Assembly (NCBI GenBank): GCA_014378805.1
Contig: JACMMY010000010.1
Coordinates: forward strand, 1-19,884
DNA length: 19,884 nucleotides
Origin: Moraxellaceae bacterium
GTDB lineage: Bacteria > Pseudomonadota > Gammaproteobacteria > Pseudomonadales > Moraxellaceae
Reading direction: 5' to 3'
Shown piece after piece: positions 8,177-14,600 of the stretch (the stretch's first letter is position 1; every line of letters starts with the position of its first letter). Both the position numbers and the translations under genes were made by a program. The notes under the pieces were generated by a model, which saw nothing but the letters and a program-made list of their open reading frames with translations, was not told where the DNA came from and did not search any database.

Positions 8177-8212
8177 TCACAGTTGCTTTAACAGGAAGTT
8201 AAGCAACTGTGA
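8177..8212 (-). terminator. hairpin between precursor and maturase genes, possible attenuator
   Basis: TCACAGTTGC (8177-8186) and GCAACTGTGA (8203-8212) are perfectly complementary, and the stem can extend inwards with TTAAC/GTTAA after one bulged base. On the minus strand, in the direction of transcription, the stem is followed by AAACTTTTT. It sits nine bases after the precursor stop and before the maturase ribosome binding site. A partial terminator here would let the abundant precursor message end while some transcripts read on, or it could be a 3' stabilising stem. Confidence 0.6.
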
Positions 8213-8220
8213 TCAATGAC

Positions 8221-8616
8221 TTACTTTTCGACAACCATGTCGTGTGCCATTTTTTTGCCTTTGTCAGCACCGCATTTTGCTTCGCCGCATTTGCCTTCTT
8301 TCATGCCGCCATGTGCAGGTTTGTGGACGTATGATTCAACGACCATGCCATCTTTCATTTTTTTGCCTTTGTCAGCGCCGCATTTTGCTTCGCCACATTT
8401 ACCTTCTTTCGTGCTGCCCATTGCTGGTTTGTGAATGCCACACTTTGCTTCGTGAGTTTTTTTGTTTGCACCACAATTGGCATCAGCGGTTTTTTCCATA
8501 GCCATCGCCATTGGTGCAGGCGTTGGTGTTGCCATTTCCGCAGCATGGGCGACGCCAGTCAATGACATAGCCAGCATCGCAGCGATTGGGGTCAGTGTTT
8601 GTAGTTTGTTTGACAT
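8221..8616 (-). CDS. bufA: secreted Cys-rich bufferin/HvfA-type precursor peptide
   Basis: A 131-residue precursor. A Sec signal peptide covers residues 1-26 (LTPIAAMLAMSLTGVAHA, cut probably after AHA), as is typical of bufferins and unusual among RiPPs. A Pro/Met/Ala-rich linker runs to about 40. The core has six cysteines, C48, C59, C74, C79, C110 and C115, every one followed by Gly. EGKCG occurs twice (71-75, 107-111) and EAKCG three times. Residues 62-97 and 98-131 are a tandem duplication with a 36-residue (108-base) period, each starting HKPA and holding EGKCGEAKCGADKGKK. In HvfA, EGKCG cysteines become oxazolone-thioamide copper ligands. An AAGGA lies nine bases before ATG 8616, and an ECF-like promoter is at 8685-8712. 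Confidence 0.92.
   Translation of the reverse strand: MSNKLQTLTPIAAMLAMSLTGVAHAAEMATPTPAPMAMAMEKTADANCGANKKTHEAKCGIHKPAMGSTKEGKCGEAKCGADKGKKMKDGMVVESYVHKPAHGGMKEGKCGEAKCGADKGKKMAHDMVVEK
8224..8433 (-). repeat. 108-base-period tandem duplication inside the precursor gene
   Basis: Two near-identical copies of a coding segment are offset by exactly 108 bases: CATTTTTTTGCC occurs at 8248 and again at 8356, with GTCAGC, CCGCATTTTGCTTCGCC and CTTCTTTC repeating at the same offset. Each copy encodes one HKPA...EGKCGEAKCGADKGKK unit, giving two modification-site pairs. Differences between the copies are mostly silent or outside the EGKCG core, which suggests selection on the peptide. Confidence 0.9.
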
Positions 8617-8684
8617 GGGAGTTATTCCTTCAATTAAGTATTTGGGTTAGGTGGCGCACGCCGTCAGGTTGTACGCTCCCAAGG

Positions 8685-8712
8685 TAGACGTTGCTTATCT
8701 GAATTTGTTACA
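8685..8712 (-). promoter_or_regulatory. ECF-sigma-like promoter for the precursor operon
   Basis: On the minus strand, -35 TGTAAC (8712-8707), a 16-base spacer (8706-8691) and -10 CGTCTA (8690-8685). The AAC in the -35 and CGTC in the -10 are hallmarks of ECF promoters. It lies about 70 bases before the ATG at 8616. The divergent gene has the same motif with the same spacing at 8767-8794, and an ECF sigma gene is 2 kb away. Confidence 0.65.
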
Positions 8713-8766
8713 TCAATTTCAAAAAATAAGTTAAATATTTTATTTTTTGATTATTTTATTGATACC

Positions 8767-8794
8767 TGTAATGAAACGACAAGTCTTGAGTCTA
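8767..8794 (+). promoter_or_regulatory. ECF-sigma-like promoter for the DoxX gene
   Basis: TGTAAT (8767-8772), a 16-base spacer (8773-8788) and AGTCTA (8789-8794). It matches the precursor-operon promoter at 10 of 12 core positions and exactly in spacing, on the opposite strand. It ends about 35 bases before the ATG at 8830. The match between two independent divergent sites is the main support. Confidence 0.6.
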
Positions 8795-8829
8795 ATGATT
8801 ACATTTTCTATATCAGTTGAGTTGTAATC

Positions 8830-9444
8830 ATGAAACATTTTTGTCCTCATGCCGCCGCAGCAACAGTGCATACCTTATTAGATCGAATTTCAAAAATTGT
8901 TCAACCAACAGATGGATTGCCTTCATTGGCTTTGCGTCTTTATCTTGCGCCAGTGTTTTGGACGGCGGGTATGAATAAACTCGCGGCATTTTCTGATACT
9001 GTGGCATGGTTTGGCGCGGATGGCTTGAGGTTGCCATTTCCAACTTTAATGGCAAGTCTCGCAACGGCGACAGAGCTGACTGGCGCGGTGTTGTTAACCT
9101 TAGGATTACTGACGCGTTGGATTAGTATTCCACTGATTGTCACCATGCTGGTGGCTATTTTTGCGGTTCATTTGCCGAATGGCTGGCAGGCGATTGCTGA
9201 TCCAACAGCGCCATTTGCCAATATGCGTGTTGACGATGCGGGCGATAAGATTCAAGCCGCCCGCGAGATTCTGCAACAATATGGCAATTATGATTGGCTG
9301 ACTTCGAGTGGTGGTTTTGCGATTATTAATAACGGCGTTGAGTTTGCGGTGACTTATCTGGTGATGTTGCTTGCGCTGATTAAGATGGGCGGTGGACGGT
9401 TTGTGAGTGTGGATTATTGGTTGGGGAGAGTGACGAAGCGGTGA
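8830..9444 (+). CDS. bufD: DoxX-family inner-membrane protein, BufD/HvfD type
   Basis: A 204-residue membrane protein with four likely helices: LALRLYLAPVFWTAGMNKLA (about 33-53), LMASLATATELTGAVLLTLG (about 74-95), ISIPLIVTMLVAIFAVHL (about 98-115) and VEFAVTYLVMLLALIKMG (about 178-195). RLYLAPVFWTAGMNKL and ATELTGAVLL are typical DoxX signatures. The loop between helices three and four is long (about 60 residues, FANMRVDDAGDKIQAAREIL). DoxX proteins accompany bufferin/HvfABC genes, where a respiratory-chain-linked or export-related role has been suggested. Here it is divergent from the precursor operon instead of being its last gene. It converges on the HEPN gene. Confidence 0.88.
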   Translation: MKHFCPHAAAATVHTLLDRISKIVQPTDGLPSLALRLYLAPVFWTAGMNKLAAFSDTVAWFGADGLRLPFPTLMASLATATELTGAVLLTLGLLTRWISIPLIVTMLVAIFAVHLPNGWQAIADPTAPFANMRVDDAGDKIQAAREILQQYGNYDWLTSSGGFAIINNGVEFAVTYLVMLLALIKMGGGRFVSVDYWLGRVTKR

Positions 9445-9475
9445 GCGTCAGCGTTTGATTGAAAAGCAGGCTGCG

Positions 9476-10321
9476 TTATTTGATGGACTTTGCCAGATCA
9501 TTTACCGCAGCTTGGACAACTAACCAAGAAATGCCGCAAGTGTCTTTGTCTGGATTTGAACGAGAAACCATATGCTCATATGGGTGAATTAAATTTCTAA
9601 ATTCTCGTAAAGCATGGCTGAATTTTTTTACATCAAAACCTAACCAACCTAATTGATGTGCGACATCTATCATTTCAGCTAAATTCCATTCGTGGAATTT
9701 TTTAACTTTTCCTGTTTTTCCATCTTTAGGGGCAGAACTACAAGTATTTACTTCGAATGGTTTTTTCTGACAGATGCCTAATAATAATCCTTCTAAGAGA
9801 CTCCCCATCATGATAATACTTGAGAGGAAAGCTTCTGCATCAATACATCTTTGAGCTTCAGTCCAACGAGACAGTAGTATTTCACCAATTCCTGATTCAA
9901 GTCCTAAATTGATAAAATCAGGAGGAGACAGGGGTTTTAGCTCAACAGCAGTTTCTGCATCAAAACTAATTTCAATTTTTTCAAATTTAGGCTCAAGACC
10001 ATCTAACTTAATTTGAAAGCCCTCAACGTAAGTAGCTTCATTCAGTGCTTTTAATGCTTGATGTATTTTTTCCTTATTTCCAGCATATTCTAAAGGTGAG
10101 GCTAGTCTTCTAAGAACTTTAGCTAATTCTTCTCGACTGCAATCTTTAAGACAAGCCAACACCCAGCGTTGACGAGTTGTGCCATCGTGTACGAATCTCG
10201 ACAATCTAGCCCTAGAAAAAAATTCTGTGAGTTTTGATGAGGAGCCATACTCAGGGTACTGTTCACCATTGCCACAAATAATTTCTGCAATTTTATCCAA
10301 TGTGGTTTCATCCATTATCAC
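9476..10321 (-). CDS. AbiJ-N-terminal-like plus HEPN-like protein, possible RNase toxin or defence effector
   Basis: A 281-residue protein from GTG 10321, which overlaps the anti-sigma stop by four bases (GTGA); an ATG at 10315 is an alternative. Residues 8-60 (IAEIICGNGEQYPEYGSSSKLTEFF..., then TTRQRWVLACL) resemble the N-terminal domain found in AbiJ-type abortive-infection proteins. After a short strand-rich middle (100-130), residues 150-280 are helical (AEAFLSSIIMMGSLLEGLLLG, NLAEMIDVAHQLGW) and end in LREFRNLIHPYEH, with R239, R242 and H246. This fits the HEPN Rx4-6H motif of RNases. The coding sequence looks AT-richer than its neighbours, consistent with transfer. No antitoxin-like gene adjoins it. 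The domain assignments are by eye, not by search. Confidence 0.65.
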   Translation of the reverse strand: MIMDETTLDKIAEIICGNGEQYPEYGSSSKLTEFFSRARLSRFVHDGTTRQRWVLACLKDCSREELAKVLRRLASPLEYAGNKEKIHQALKALNEATYVEGFQIKLDGLEPKFEKIEISFDAETAVELKPLSPPDFINLGLESGIGEILLSRWTEAQRCIDAEAFLSSIIMMGSLLEGLLLGICQKKPFEVNTCSSAPKDGKTGKVKKFHEWNLAEMIDVAHQLGWLGFDVKKFSHALREFRNLIHPYEHMVSRSNPDKDTCGISWLVVQAAVNDLAKSIK

Positions 10322-10539
10322 TTAGACAACCCATTCATCCACGCATCAACCTGCCGATCATCAGGCTCGACAAAATGATATTTTGGTAGCGTCTTATGGA
10401 TTAAATTCATTTGGCGCATAAAACGTCGGCAATGACCGCAAATGGTAATGTGCAGGCGAAAGCTCATCCGCTGGGATTTGGTCATATTCCCATCGATATA
10501 ATCACTTGAAAGATAACCAATATCTTTACATTTCAACAT
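10318..10539 (-). CDS. short zinc-binding anti-sigma factor (ZAS type)
   Basis: A 73-residue cytosolic protein with the anti-sigma zinc motif: C4, then after 25 residues H30-x3-C34-x2-C37 (in LHITICGHCRRF). There is no membrane segment. Such proteins hold a cognate ECF sigma factor inactive and release it on thiol oxidation or metal stress. It starts at ATG 10539, with a perfect AAGGAGG overlapping the sigma stop codon and six bases before the ATG, so it should be made at least as well as the sigma factor. The gap to the sigma gene is 11 bases, and its stop overlaps the start of the HEPN-like gene. Confidence 0.85.
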   Translation of the reverse strand: MLKCKDIGYLSSDYIDGNMTKSQRMSFRLHITICGHCRRFMRQMNLIHKTLPKYHFVEPDDRQVDAWMNGLSK

Positions 10540-10550
10540 ATCAAACCTCC

Positions 10551-11153
10551 TTAACAGTCGCCAGTGGCTTCGTAATGCGACACCATCGCATGAATCGTGA
10601 TGCGCGCCCGATGCAATAGCACCCGTAGATTAGACGCAGAAACTTCCAGATTGTTACAAACTTCTTCAGCTTCTAGTCCCATAAAATCCGTGAGTGTCAT
10701 CGCCATACGCTGGCCTTGCGGTAGCTTGTCTAAATGTTTTTCTAAACATTCTTTTAAAACATGCGCTTCGAGTAACTTATCTGGTGAATCATCCGTCCAG
10801 CCTTTCCAAGGCGTCGACCAATGACCCGACTTATCAAACAAATTTTGCAGCGGATCTTGTTCGTCCGTTAAACCTTCGAGCGATACTTCTCTGCTCGTTT
10901 GGCGAATGTAGGTGTAGGCTTTATTGAGGGTAATCCGCACCAGCCATGTTTTTAAACTCGAACGATGTTCGAAGTTGGGTAATGCCGCCAGTGCTGCAAT
11001 CCAAGCCTCTTGGACGATATCATCCATAGCATGTGGACAAATACTGCGAGCAGCAGCCGTCATCGCGCCGCCGTGTTGTTTCATGACTTCGCGTAAGGTG
11101 GTGCGATCACCTGCGTTGATGCGCGCTGCAATTGCGATTTCCGCTTCGTACAT
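10551..11153 (-). CDS. ECF-family RNA polymerase sigma factor
   Basis: A 200-residue ECF (group 4) sigma factor. Region 2 is at about residues 40-90: DDIVQEAWIAALAALPNFEH binds the core enzyme, and SSLKTWLVRITLNKAYTYIRQTSR recognises the -10. A linker with GHWSTPWKGWTDDSP follows, typical of the sigma class paired with short zinc anti-sigmas. Region 4 is at about 140-190, LPQGQRMAMTLTDFMGLEAEEVCNNLEVSASNLRVLLHRAR, the -35 reader (quoted in conserved blocks). The cognate anti-sigma lies 11 bases downstream. No copy of the TGTAAY-N16-NGTCTA motif was found before its own ATG, so autoregulation through that motif is not evident. Confidence 0.92.
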   Translation of the reverse strand: MYEAEIAIAARINAGDRTTLREVMKQHGGAMTAAARSICPHAMDDIVQEAWIAALAALPNFEHRSSLKTWLVRITLNKAYTYIRQTSREVSLEGLTDEQDPLQNLFDKSGHWSTPWKGWTDDSPDKLLEAHVLKECLEKHLDKLPQGQRMAMTLTDFMGLEAEEVCNNLEVSASNLRVLLHRARITIHAMVSHYEATGDC

Positions 11154-11276
11154 AGATGACTCGTGCTGAGACCTGAATCCAGATTTTGAGTTGATAAAGA
11201 AGTATCTTTGAGCATGGCAAGATTAACAAACTGTTCGTTATATTGCTGCATTACCTGCATTTTTATTCTAGTCCAT

Positions 11277-11333
11277 TGAGCGGAGTCGAAATGAACGGTA
11301 TTGAATAATTCAGAGGCACTTCGACTCCGCTCA
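11277..11333. repeat. REP-like inverted repeat between sigma gene and truB
   Basis: TGAGCGGAGTCGAA (11277-11290) and TTCGACTCCGCTCA (11320-11333) are perfect 14-base inverted copies around a 29-base loop. There is no T-run, so it is not a standard terminator. The palindromic TTCGACTCCGCTCA unit is of the type that is dispersed in intergenic regions of many genomes. It sits in the 271-base gap 11154-11424 upstream of both divergent genes. Confidence 0.7.
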
Positions 11334-11424
11334 GTGATCTTAGTGAAGTTTAGCTGTCATATGAAAAAGCGATATTGCATGAAACCTGTTAAAATTAATC
11401 ATTCATTTTCACCGATTTTGCCCA

Positions 11425-12327
11425 ATGTCAGATCCTCGTCCGAAAATCGCTCGCCGTGCTATTAGCGGTGTTTTCCTGCTGAATAAACCGCAAGGCTATA
11501 GCTCAAACGGTATTTTGCAAAAAGTCCGCTGGTTGTACCGTGCGCAAAAAGCAGGTCACACAGGCGCGCTCGACCCTTTAGCGACAGGATTACTGCCGAT
11601 TTGTTTGGGCGAGGCGACCAAATTTTCGCATTATTTACTCGATTCTGATAAAACGTATCAGACCGTGGTGCAATTGGGCGCAACGACGACGACGGGGGAT
11701 AAAGAAGGCGACATTCTCAAAGAATTTGGTATTCCTGCGCTGAACGCGCAATTGATCGAAAGCGTCCTCGCGCAATTCCGTGGCCCAATCATGCAAGTGC
11801 CACCAATGTATTCGGCACTGAAAAAAGACGGCCGTCCGTTGTATGAGTTGGCGCGACAAGGCATTGAAATTGATCGTCCTGCGCGTCCTGTGACGATTTA
11901 TACGCTGACCTTGGATGCGTTTGATGCTACGACGCTGACTTTGACGGTGAAGTGTAGCAAAGGCACTTATATTCGTACGCTGGCGGAAGATATTGGCGCC
12001 GCACTCGGTTGTGGCGGTCATGTGGCGCAGTTACATCGCACGCAAACCGCATCTTTTGTGCTGGATGAGCACAATACGATTGAGTATTTAGAATCACTCG
12101 ATGACGCTGGGCGCGATGCGTTGCTGTTGCCAACCTATGCGGCAGTGGATTATTTGCCGCGAATGGATTTAAGTTTGGATGAAGCGGTTTTCTTTAGTCG
12201 TGGACAAGCGATTAATGCTGGAAATGCCGAACTCGGTGAAACGCTGGCGTTTGAAAATGGTCGTTTTTTAGGCTTAGGTGTTGTGGATAAGTTTCGGACG
12301 TTGCATCCGAAGCGAGTGGTGAATTAA
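11425..12327 (+). CDS. truB: tRNA pseudouridine(55) synthase TruB
   Basis: A 300-residue enzyme that converts U55 of the tRNA T-arm to pseudouridine. The N-terminal block GVFLLNKPQGYSSNGILQKVR and the catalytic loop AGHTGALDPLATGLLP with nucleophile D50 are diagnostic. VPPMYSALKKDGRPLYELAR and CSKGTYIRTLAEDIG are further family motifs, and a PUA-like C-terminal region ends the protein. It usually follows rbfA and precedes rpsO; neither is adjacent here. There is no strong ribosome binding site before ATG 11425. A long symmetric terminator follows. Confidence 0.97.
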   Translation: MSDPRPKIARRAISGVFLLNKPQGYSSNGILQKVRWLYRAQKAGHTGALDPLATGLLPICLGEATKFSHYLLDSDKTYQTVVQLGATTTTGDKEGDILKEFGIPALNAQLIESVLAQFRGPIMQVPPMYSALKKDGRPLYELARQGIEIDRPARPVTIYTLTLDAFDATTLTLTVKCSKGTYIRTLAEDIGAALGCGGHVAQLHRTQTASFVLDEHNTIEYLESLDDAGRDALLLPTYAAVDYLPRMDLSLDEAVFFSRGQAINAGNAELGETLAFENGRFLGLGVVDKFRTLHPKRVVN

Positions 12328-12337
12328 GAAATCATAC

Positions 12338-12385
12338 TGCTATAAAAGCAGCTCAATATTTTCATATTGAGCTGCTTTTATAGCA
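12338..12385. terminator. bidirectional terminator between truB and the PF10118 gene
   Basis: A perfect 22-base inverted repeat (12338-12359 and 12364-12385) with a four-base loop. Its inner part is GCAGCTCAATAT/ATATTGAGCTGC, and its A/T-rich outer arms (TATAAAA, TTTTATA) supply a U-rich tail in both directions. It lies between convergent genes and can serve both. Confidence 0.9.
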
Positions 12386-12407
12386 CAAAAATAAGGTATC
12401 TACGGTT

Positions 12408-13328
12408 TTAAGCCTTTTTACTCTTCGGTTTCACCATTTTACTGGTCAATGCACCGTTCTCACCGAATAGTTTTTCTTGCCATGTCGCAAGGAGCGCATC
12501 CGTATCATGATGACTTGGATGAAAATTCGGTTTAAACCAGTCTAAGTATTTTGGTAAGAGACTTGAGAATACGCCTTTATAACCAAAGATATAGTTAAAT
12601 CCTTTGAGGTTTTGGCGCACATTCAACAGTTGACCATCTTTAGCCAACAATCGTGCTTGGAACCATAAAATCACAGGAAAGAAAATGAGCGTCGTTGGAA
12701 TCATGACACTCGCGCGAAGTAAGTAGCTACCTCCAACGGTTTGATAGACATCAAACGCCACGTTTTTGTGTTCATTTTCTTCAACAGAGTGCCAAAGATA
12801 AAGATTACGAATCTCTGGGGAGAAGCGCTCAATCAATTCGTCGTTTTGCAAAAGCATTTCGGTAAATACGGCAGTGTAATGTTCTAAACAAGCGGTTGCT
12901 GCGAGCTGAAACATCGGGGGTGAGAAACGTTTGACTGCGCGCAACAGAATGCCCACATCACGATCTAACTTATCGACTTGGAAACCTTGAACCGTTGCCG
13001 CATCGTTAAATGCTTTATGTGCCATTGAATGCAATGCTTCTTGACCAATAAAGCCTGATACGTCAGCTTTTAGCGCTGGGTCAGTCACGCGGTCACGATA
13101 ATGACGAACGGATTCAACAAAGAAAAACTCACCTTCTGGAAATACTGAAGACAATGCGGTGACAAATGTGGTGAGGAACGGATCATTGCCGACGTAGTAG
13201 CGAGGCACGTTTTCAGCAGAAAAATTGAAGTCGATTCGGCGTGGTGGAATCTTGGCTTGCGCTTTCGCTGCGGGTGCTTGTGTGGCTACTGTGGCTGTGT
13301 TCGGGTCTATCGTGATAATCGCGCTCAT
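12408..13328 (-). CDS. PF10118 predicted metal-dependent hydrolase (ferritin-like diiron type)
   Basis: About 306 residues from ATG 13328, chosen because AAGGA lies nine bases upstream; an in-frame start at 13352 lacks this. Helical Glu/His motifs typical of a ferritin-like dimetal centre are spaced along the chain: FFVESVRHYRDR, FIGQEALHSMAHKAFN, TACLEHYTAVFTEML and LWHSVEENEHKNVAFDVY. A hydrophobic stretch VMIPTTLIFFPVILWFQARL follows, which may contact the membrane. The family is annotated only as a predicted metal-dependent hydrolase; its reaction is unknown to me. The N-terminal 30 residues are Ala/Thr-rich and low-complexity. It is divergent from an AraC regulator, which probably controls it. 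Confidence 0.85.
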   Translation of the reverse strand: MSAIITIDPNTATVATQAPAAKAQAKIPPRRIDFNFSAENVPRYYVGNDPFLTTFVTALSSVFPEGEFFFVESVRHYRDRVTDPALKADVSGFIGQEALHSMAHKAFNDAATVQGFQVDKLDRDVGILLRAVKRFSPPMFQLAATACLEHYTAVFTEMLLQNDELIERFSPEIRNLYLWHSVEENEHKNVAFDVYQTVGGSYLLRASVMIPTTLIFFPVILWFQARLLAKDGQLLNVRQNLKGFNYIFGYKGVFSSLLPKYLDWFKPNFHPSHHDTDALLATWQEKLFGENGALTSKMVKPKSKKA

Positions 13329-13439
13329 GGGGATATTTCCTTTGGTTAACAATCCTACACCATCATTATGTGACTAATAATCTGTGTGATATAGTTCCCC
13401 ATACGCCATCTTTCTGTCACTTCACGCCAGCACAAAATT

Positions 13440-14459
13440 ATGCGTTTATCGACATCATCCTCCGTTACGACTTCGCCGAAGATTCTTGCGATCTATATTG
13501 GTCTATTGATCGATGTGATTGAACGGATCAATATTTCTGCTGAAGAATTGTTAGAAGGGAGTGGAATTAAGCCAGAACAGATTAATGATGTGTATTGGTA
13601 TGTAGACTTCGATGTGTTTTCAAGACTTTTTGCCCGTGCCGTGATGCTGACCAATGAACCCGGTTTAGGTTTTCTGCTCGGCTTACAAATGAAAGTGTCT
13701 TGTCATGGCTTAGTTGGATTTGCCGCAATGATCGGCAAAGATGTACGCGAGGCTTTAGAAGTCGCACAACAATTTGTCAGCGTGCTTTCGACCGCCTTTA
13801 CCATCCGTTTAAGTATCGGAGAGGAAAGTAGTAGCCTTTATATTCACGAAACTTTTCCTGAGTATTCCGTTGGCGATTCGGGTGTCATGGCGCTGGCGCT
13901 TGGATTTGCAATGATGGGAGAGGCGGTGACGGGTCATCGTTTAGAAGGGATTGCAGAATTCACGTGTACGCGTCCAGATTATTTCTCTCGATTTGAGAAT
14001 CTTATTCCGGGTCAGGTGCGCTTTGAACAACCGCATACGCGGCTGATTTTTCCAAATCAGTATCTCGATTTGCCCTTAATCATGGCTGATCCGATGACTG
14101 CACGCATGGCGCGAGAACAGTGTAAGCGTGAACTCAACGCGGTGATGAAGAATAGCAGCTTCAGTCGTTTGGTCGGTGAGTTGGCATTCGATGAAGCATT
14201 GGGCTTTTGTACTCTGGAAGACGTCGCTGACAAGTTACATATGTCGCCGCGCACCTTACAGCGTCAGCTTGCGCAGGAAGATCAGAGCTTTAGCTCGGTT
14301 ATTGATGCGTTGCGTCAACGCAAAGCGACTGCGCTGTTGAAACAAAGGGAGTTAAGTTTGGAGTCGATCGCAGAAAAACTCGGTTATACCGACACTGCCA
14401 ATTTTACGCGTGCGTTCAAGCGTTGGACGGGAATGACACCGAGAAAATTCACTGATTAG
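13440..14459 (+). CDS. AraC-family transcriptional regulator
   Basis: A 339-residue regulator. The N-terminal ligand-binding region (about 20-215, arabinose-binding-like PF12625 as in ornithine/OruR-type regulators) shows the LLEGSGIKPEQI and GLGFLLGLQMKVSCHGLVGFAAM pattern. The C-terminal double helix-turn-helix spans about 255-337: LEDVADKLHMSPRTLQRQL, then SLESIAEKLGYTDTANFTRAFKRWTGMTPRKF. It is transcribed away from the PF10118 hydrolase gene across a 111-base gap, an arrangement typical of regulator and target. The effector is unknown. No strong ribosome binding site precedes ATG 13440. Confidence 0.92.
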   Translation: MRLSTSSSVTTSPKILAIYIGLLIDVIERINISAEELLEGSGIKPEQINDVYWYVDFDVFSRLFARAVMLTNEPGLGFLLGLQMKVSCHGLVGFAAMIGKDVREALEVAQQFVSVLSTAFTIRLSIGEESSSLYIHETFPEYSVGDSGVMALALGFAMMGEAVTGHRLEGIAEFTCTRPDYFSRFENLIPGQVRFEQPHTRLIFPNQYLDLPLIMADPMTARMAREQCKRELNAVMKNSSFSRLVGELAFDEALGFCTLEDVADKLHMSPRTLQRQLAQEDQSFSSVIDALRQRKATALLKQRELSLESIAEKLGYTDTANFTRAFKRWTGMTPRKFTD

Positions 14460-14555
14460 CAATATTTTAGCTCAGTGTAGTGTGCAGATCGTGCACCATT
14501 TCTTTGATTTATTAGAATAAAAGTGCTTACCCTACACCTGCTAGTTCGTAATCGT

Positions 14556-14590
14556 AAAAAAACCGCCCAACGTCGAGGGCGGTTTTTTTT
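14556..14590. terminator. bidirectional terminator between AraC gene and glycosyltransferase operon
   Basis: ACCGCCC (14562-14568) pairs with GGGCGGT (14577-14583), flanked by an A-run (14556-14560) and a run of eight T (14583-14590). It lies between convergent genes and can serve both. Confidence 0.92.
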
Positions 14591-14600
14591 GAATCAATAC

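Noticed and set aside
8224..8433. CRISPR-like direct repeats
   Set aside because: The repeats are a 108-base coding duplication in the precursor gene, only two copies, no spacers or cas genes.
8216..8650. Several plus-strand open frames opposite the precursor gene (8216-8434, 8244-8501, 8462-8650)
   Set aside because: They are antisense shadows of the repetitive Cys-Gly coding sequence; the minus frame has a signal peptide, ribosome binding site and family match.
9445..9475. Antitoxin gene next to the HEPN-like gene
   Set aside because: The 31-base gap to DoxX holds no frame, and the upstream neighbour is clearly an anti-sigma factor.
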